DNA from: Sordaria brevicollis
Taxonomy: Eukaryota > Ascomycota > Sordariomycetes > Sordariales > Sordariaceae
Assembly: GCA_033439795.1 (NCBI GenBank)
Contig: JAUTDP010000006.1
Coordinates: forward strand, 3,286,001 to 3,350,000
Reading direction: 5' to 3'
Length of the DNA stretch: 64,000 nucleotides
Shown: positions 60,860 through 64,000 of the stretch, in pieces
Layout: the number at the start of each line of letters is the position of its first letter
How positions within the stretch are numbered: position 1 is the stretch's first letter
Notes under the pieces: model-generated
Databases searched by the model: none
What the model saw: only the letters and a program-made list of their open reading frames with translations
Told to the model about the DNA's origin: nothing
Program-made: the position numbers and the translations under genes

Positions 60860-63800
60860 AATCGCGCCTTACATCTACGCTATATTTAAAAATATAAACT
60901 CTTTATTTATAACGATTAACCTTATTCTTCAATTTATTATATCTTCTACTAACGATACTTATATTACCTTTACGGTTATAATTATATTTATTAATAATAA
61001 AACAATTCTAAATATAGGATTTGATTTTAGGGATTAAAGTGAGGAATTATTCGGCTTTACCTAGGGCTTCAAATTTAGATTTTATTTACTTAGAGAGGAT
61101 AAAGAAATTATTAAACCCTTCGAAATCGAATTCGAAAATTATAAATTCAAAGCTAATTCCTTTCATCGTATTAATATTGCCCGTAAAGTATTTACTAAAT
61201 TCATTAATAAGATTATTATATATATCTTAATTTTAGGAGATAATTTTACTACCGAATAGGCCATAATTCGCGATACCGCCTTAGCCGCTGTCATGGGGCT
61301 GATGCCCGTGGTTGAGTTGATTGGCACTGCCAGTCGTGCCGCCAGTCGGGCCGCCAGTCGCGGTCCTTGCCGCCACGGCAAGCGGAATAGCCCGTGCCCT
61401 AATCCTTAAAAGGATAGTTGGCTAATACCGCCCAAAGGGCGCCTCCCTTCCTCCCTTTTTCTCTTCGTAAAACCTTATTAATTTATTAAGACCTAATATT
61501 TATATTAATTATACTATACCCTTTATATTAGGTTTTATTATTTAAAAAGCGGATAGAAGAAGTAAATTTAATAAGCGGACAGCAATTTTATAAGTAGAAA
61601 ACTAATAATTTTAAGCGCGGTAATTACAGTATTTTCGATACTATAGTCGGATTTAACGATATAGATATTAACGATGTAAAAGAGTTTTACAATTTCTAAA
61701 ACGGTATATTAAATAATAGTAGTAATAACGAAAGTTTAATTAAAGGTTTAATTAAAGCCTTTAAAAGTAGCGTAACCCTTAAGGACTATATTAAATCCCT
61801 CTTATTTAATATTACCCCTATTTTTAATACCCTTACCCTTTATTTAAATTTTAGAATTATTAAATACTCTATTTATAAGAAGAAATCTCCTTCTAAGACC
61901 CTAATTAATAATAATTCCGACGATAATACGAATTTAATTCCCTATTATAAAAAATAATTAGAATTCCCTAAATAGGACGGCTAACGCTATACCTTCGGTT
62001 TCTTTTTTAATAAATTCGTTATAATATATAATAACGATATTAAATAAAAACTTCGCAATAATCCGAATATTATTTAGTACGAAATTATTAATATACTTTT
62101 TACCGAATATAATTAATAATTAAAGGGATTTTAAACCGCTACAATTATATATAATAAAGAAGACCCAATTAAATTCTTCGAATAAATTTATATAATTTTT
62201 AATTCTTATTAAAATTAAAAAGCGGCTTTCGATAAATTTGCCCGTATACGCTAAAAGGATAGCGAATTATTTACTACCTTTTTAACTAATTTTAATAACG
62301 AAATATTTAAAATAAGCGGTTATTTATAAGAGAACCCCGCTAAATTAAATTATTTTTACTACGCTTTTAATAAGAAATAATATAATAAAATATTTATAAT
62401 TACTTTTTCTAACGATTATTATAAATATTTTAAATAATTTTAATACTATATATTTAAATACGAATAAATAGCAAAATTTAAGGAAGATTACTATCGATAT
62501 TAATATAATTAAAAAAGTAAAATTAAAAGTAACGGATTTTATATCCCCGGCGCTACTTCTATTAATTATCCTACTATTCTTTATATTCTATATATCGCGC
62601 TCCGTTTTATTCTTATAACTTTTATTTAACGTTTAATTAATATAAATAGAAATACTATTATAAGTATTATACGTATAATTTATAATCGAAGCGGACGAAA
62701 TCGAAATAATTCTAATATAAGCGTTTTTATTTCCGCTTCTATTAAGCGTATTAAATAAATATTAGACGAAGAGCGCTAATATCATCGAAATAATAATTTA
62801 TATATACGTTATAGCGCTTCCGGATATTGTATTTTAGCCTATTTATACCGGCTAGCTATTCCCCCTTCTTCTAGCAAAATACGTATTTAAATTATTATTA
62901 TTAAAATCCTTCTACTTTTAAAAAATGACGATAATAATGAAGTTTATAATTCCGCCCCCGAATAATAAGTAAAAACCTAATTCTAATATAAAATCGGGCC
63001 CCGGAGCCGGAAATAAAAGTATTAAATAAAATAAAGGATTTTAAATTAAAGATAGAAATAAAACCTATTTTAATTCTATTTATTATTAATAATCGTAATT
63101 TATTTTATATTTTCGTTAATAAAGGTTATTAATATTATACTATAATTAATAAAAAAATTATTAAAGAGCTTTAAATCCTAATTATCCCTATTCTACTTCG
63201 TATTATAAAAGGAACGTTTACTACTATAAAAGGAATTTTTATCTAAAGTATAATCCAATTTTTAATTAAAATAAATAATTATATTTATTCTATTTACGCT
63301 TATATCGTCCTATTATTCGAATTTCCTATTATATTAAATAAACTTTAATTTAAAATTATACGAATATACTCCGTCCCTTACGAAAAACGCCTATTTATAA
63401 GCGTTATTAATTATTAAATTCCTTACGTTAATAGAAAATAAATATTTAATATACCGCTTATTACCGATTTAAAATCTATTATATATATTTTAATTACTAC
63501 TTTTATAAATTACGTACGTAAATAAAAAAAGGAATTTAATAATCGAATAATTAAAAAAGCTATTTTCGCGGTTAGTTTAAAAGACGTCGAAAAGGCGTTA
63601 AAGTTAAAGAAAGTATATACCGAAGTAGAATTAAAGGCGAAAATCCCTAAAAAATATTATAACTTAATATTATTTTAAATAAAAGAGAACGTTAATAAAT
63701 TAAACCCTTATTATCTTAGTATAGATTATAAAATCGTAATTAAAAAAAATAAAAATAATAAAGAATTTTCTATCCTATTCGGACCGTTTTATAATATAAT

Positions 63801-64000
63801 GAAGGAAGAACTTTTAATTTTTAAAAAGACGTTAAAGGATTTATTAAATAAAAGGTTTATTTAAATTAATAATTTAAAAGCGGGGGCTCTAATTTTATTT
63901 ATATATAAACCCGGAAGTGGATTCCGCTTTTATTATAATTATTATATATTTAACGCTATTACGAAAATAGATTATTATTTATTACCGCTAATTAAAAATA
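60860..64000 (+). mobile_element. RIP-destroyed Ty3/Gypsy retrotransposon, runs off the window
   Basis: AT-rich, stop-filled DNA in which the + strand still shows the order gag, protease, reverse transcriptase. A CX2CX4HX4C zinc-knuckle spacing is recognisable at 62801-62842, although every ligand codon is now Tyr. Protease-like sequence lies near 63070-63130. Reverse-transcriptase N-terminal blocks lie at about 63700-63995, including FGPFYN and KIDYYLLPLI. The order and motifs are those of Ty3/Gypsy elements. Internal frames differ, so indels or an original frameshift are present. The 3' half, integrase and right LTR lie beyond the window. A left LTR was not found. The element is non-functional. 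Confidence 0.75.
61253..61445. repeat. Un-mutated GC-rich island with 12-base tandem repeat
   Basis: Inside the AT-rich Gypsy remnant, about 190 bases of normal to GC-rich DNA appear abruptly. They contain three successive copies of a 12-base unit (GCCAGTCGTGCC, GCCAGTCGGGCC, GCCAGTCGCGGT) near 61328-61364. I see no gene. It may be a later insertion or a segment that was unique and so not subject to RIP. Confidence 0.5.

Noticed and set aside
61163..61381. Frame with repeated LAARLAARLA residues
   Set aside because: It is the translation of the 12-base tandem repeat in the GC-rich island.

Overview
The window is nuclear DNA of a filamentous ascomycete (Pezizomycotina, most likely Sordariales and Neurospora-like). 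Genes carry short 50-350 base introns with GTRNGT donors and CTAAC-type branch sites. Coding exons are C-rich at third positions. Several long tracts are almost pure A+T, full of TpA and stops in every frame, as repeat-induced point mutation (RIP, C-to-T) produces. The species is an inference.

Layout. 1-11 kb: a decayed unidentified reading frame (about 1.2-1.7 kb), the inositol-phosphorylceramide synthase subunit Kei1, and the large sulfite reductase beta subunit (MET5). 11.8-16.1 kb: a RIP-mutated Mutator-like DNA transposon bounded by 91-base terminal inverted repeats. 17.4-30.1 kb: a class III-type chitin synthase with a very long disordered N-terminus, the ESCRT-III-related protein Chm7, a family 2 O-methyltransferase and a caspase-fold protein that lacks its catalytic residues. 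31.7-47.4 kb: replicative helicase subunit MCM6, a secreted GPI-type cupredoxin, two divergent identical tRNA-Arg(ACG) genes, a RING-like zinc protein, a seven-helix PTH11/rhodopsin-like membrane protein, and a 358-base mariner-type miniature element. 47.4-54.6 kb: a RIP-mutated desert interrupted by one intact 405-base hAT-like miniature element. 56.3-59.5 kb: a phenol 2-monooxygenase and a secreted two-module cysteine-rich protein. 60.9 kb to the right edge: a RIP-destroyed Ty3/Gypsy retrotransposon reading rightwards.

The genes do not form one pathway. Housekeeping genes (Kei1, MET5, CHM7, MCM6, tRNAs) alternate with accessory surface, secreted and metabolic genes and with transposon graveyards. 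Kei1, chitin synthase, the cupredoxin, the PTH11-like protein and the cysteine-rich protein all act at or outside the cell surface or in the secretory pathway. The most notable items are the pseudo-caspase, the two-module cysteine-rich protein with a GC-AG intron, the extended chitin synthase with YEPS repeats, and the two intact miniature elements that sit in or near heavily mutated DNA. Exon structures were derived by reading splice sites and frames by eye; no database search was possible.
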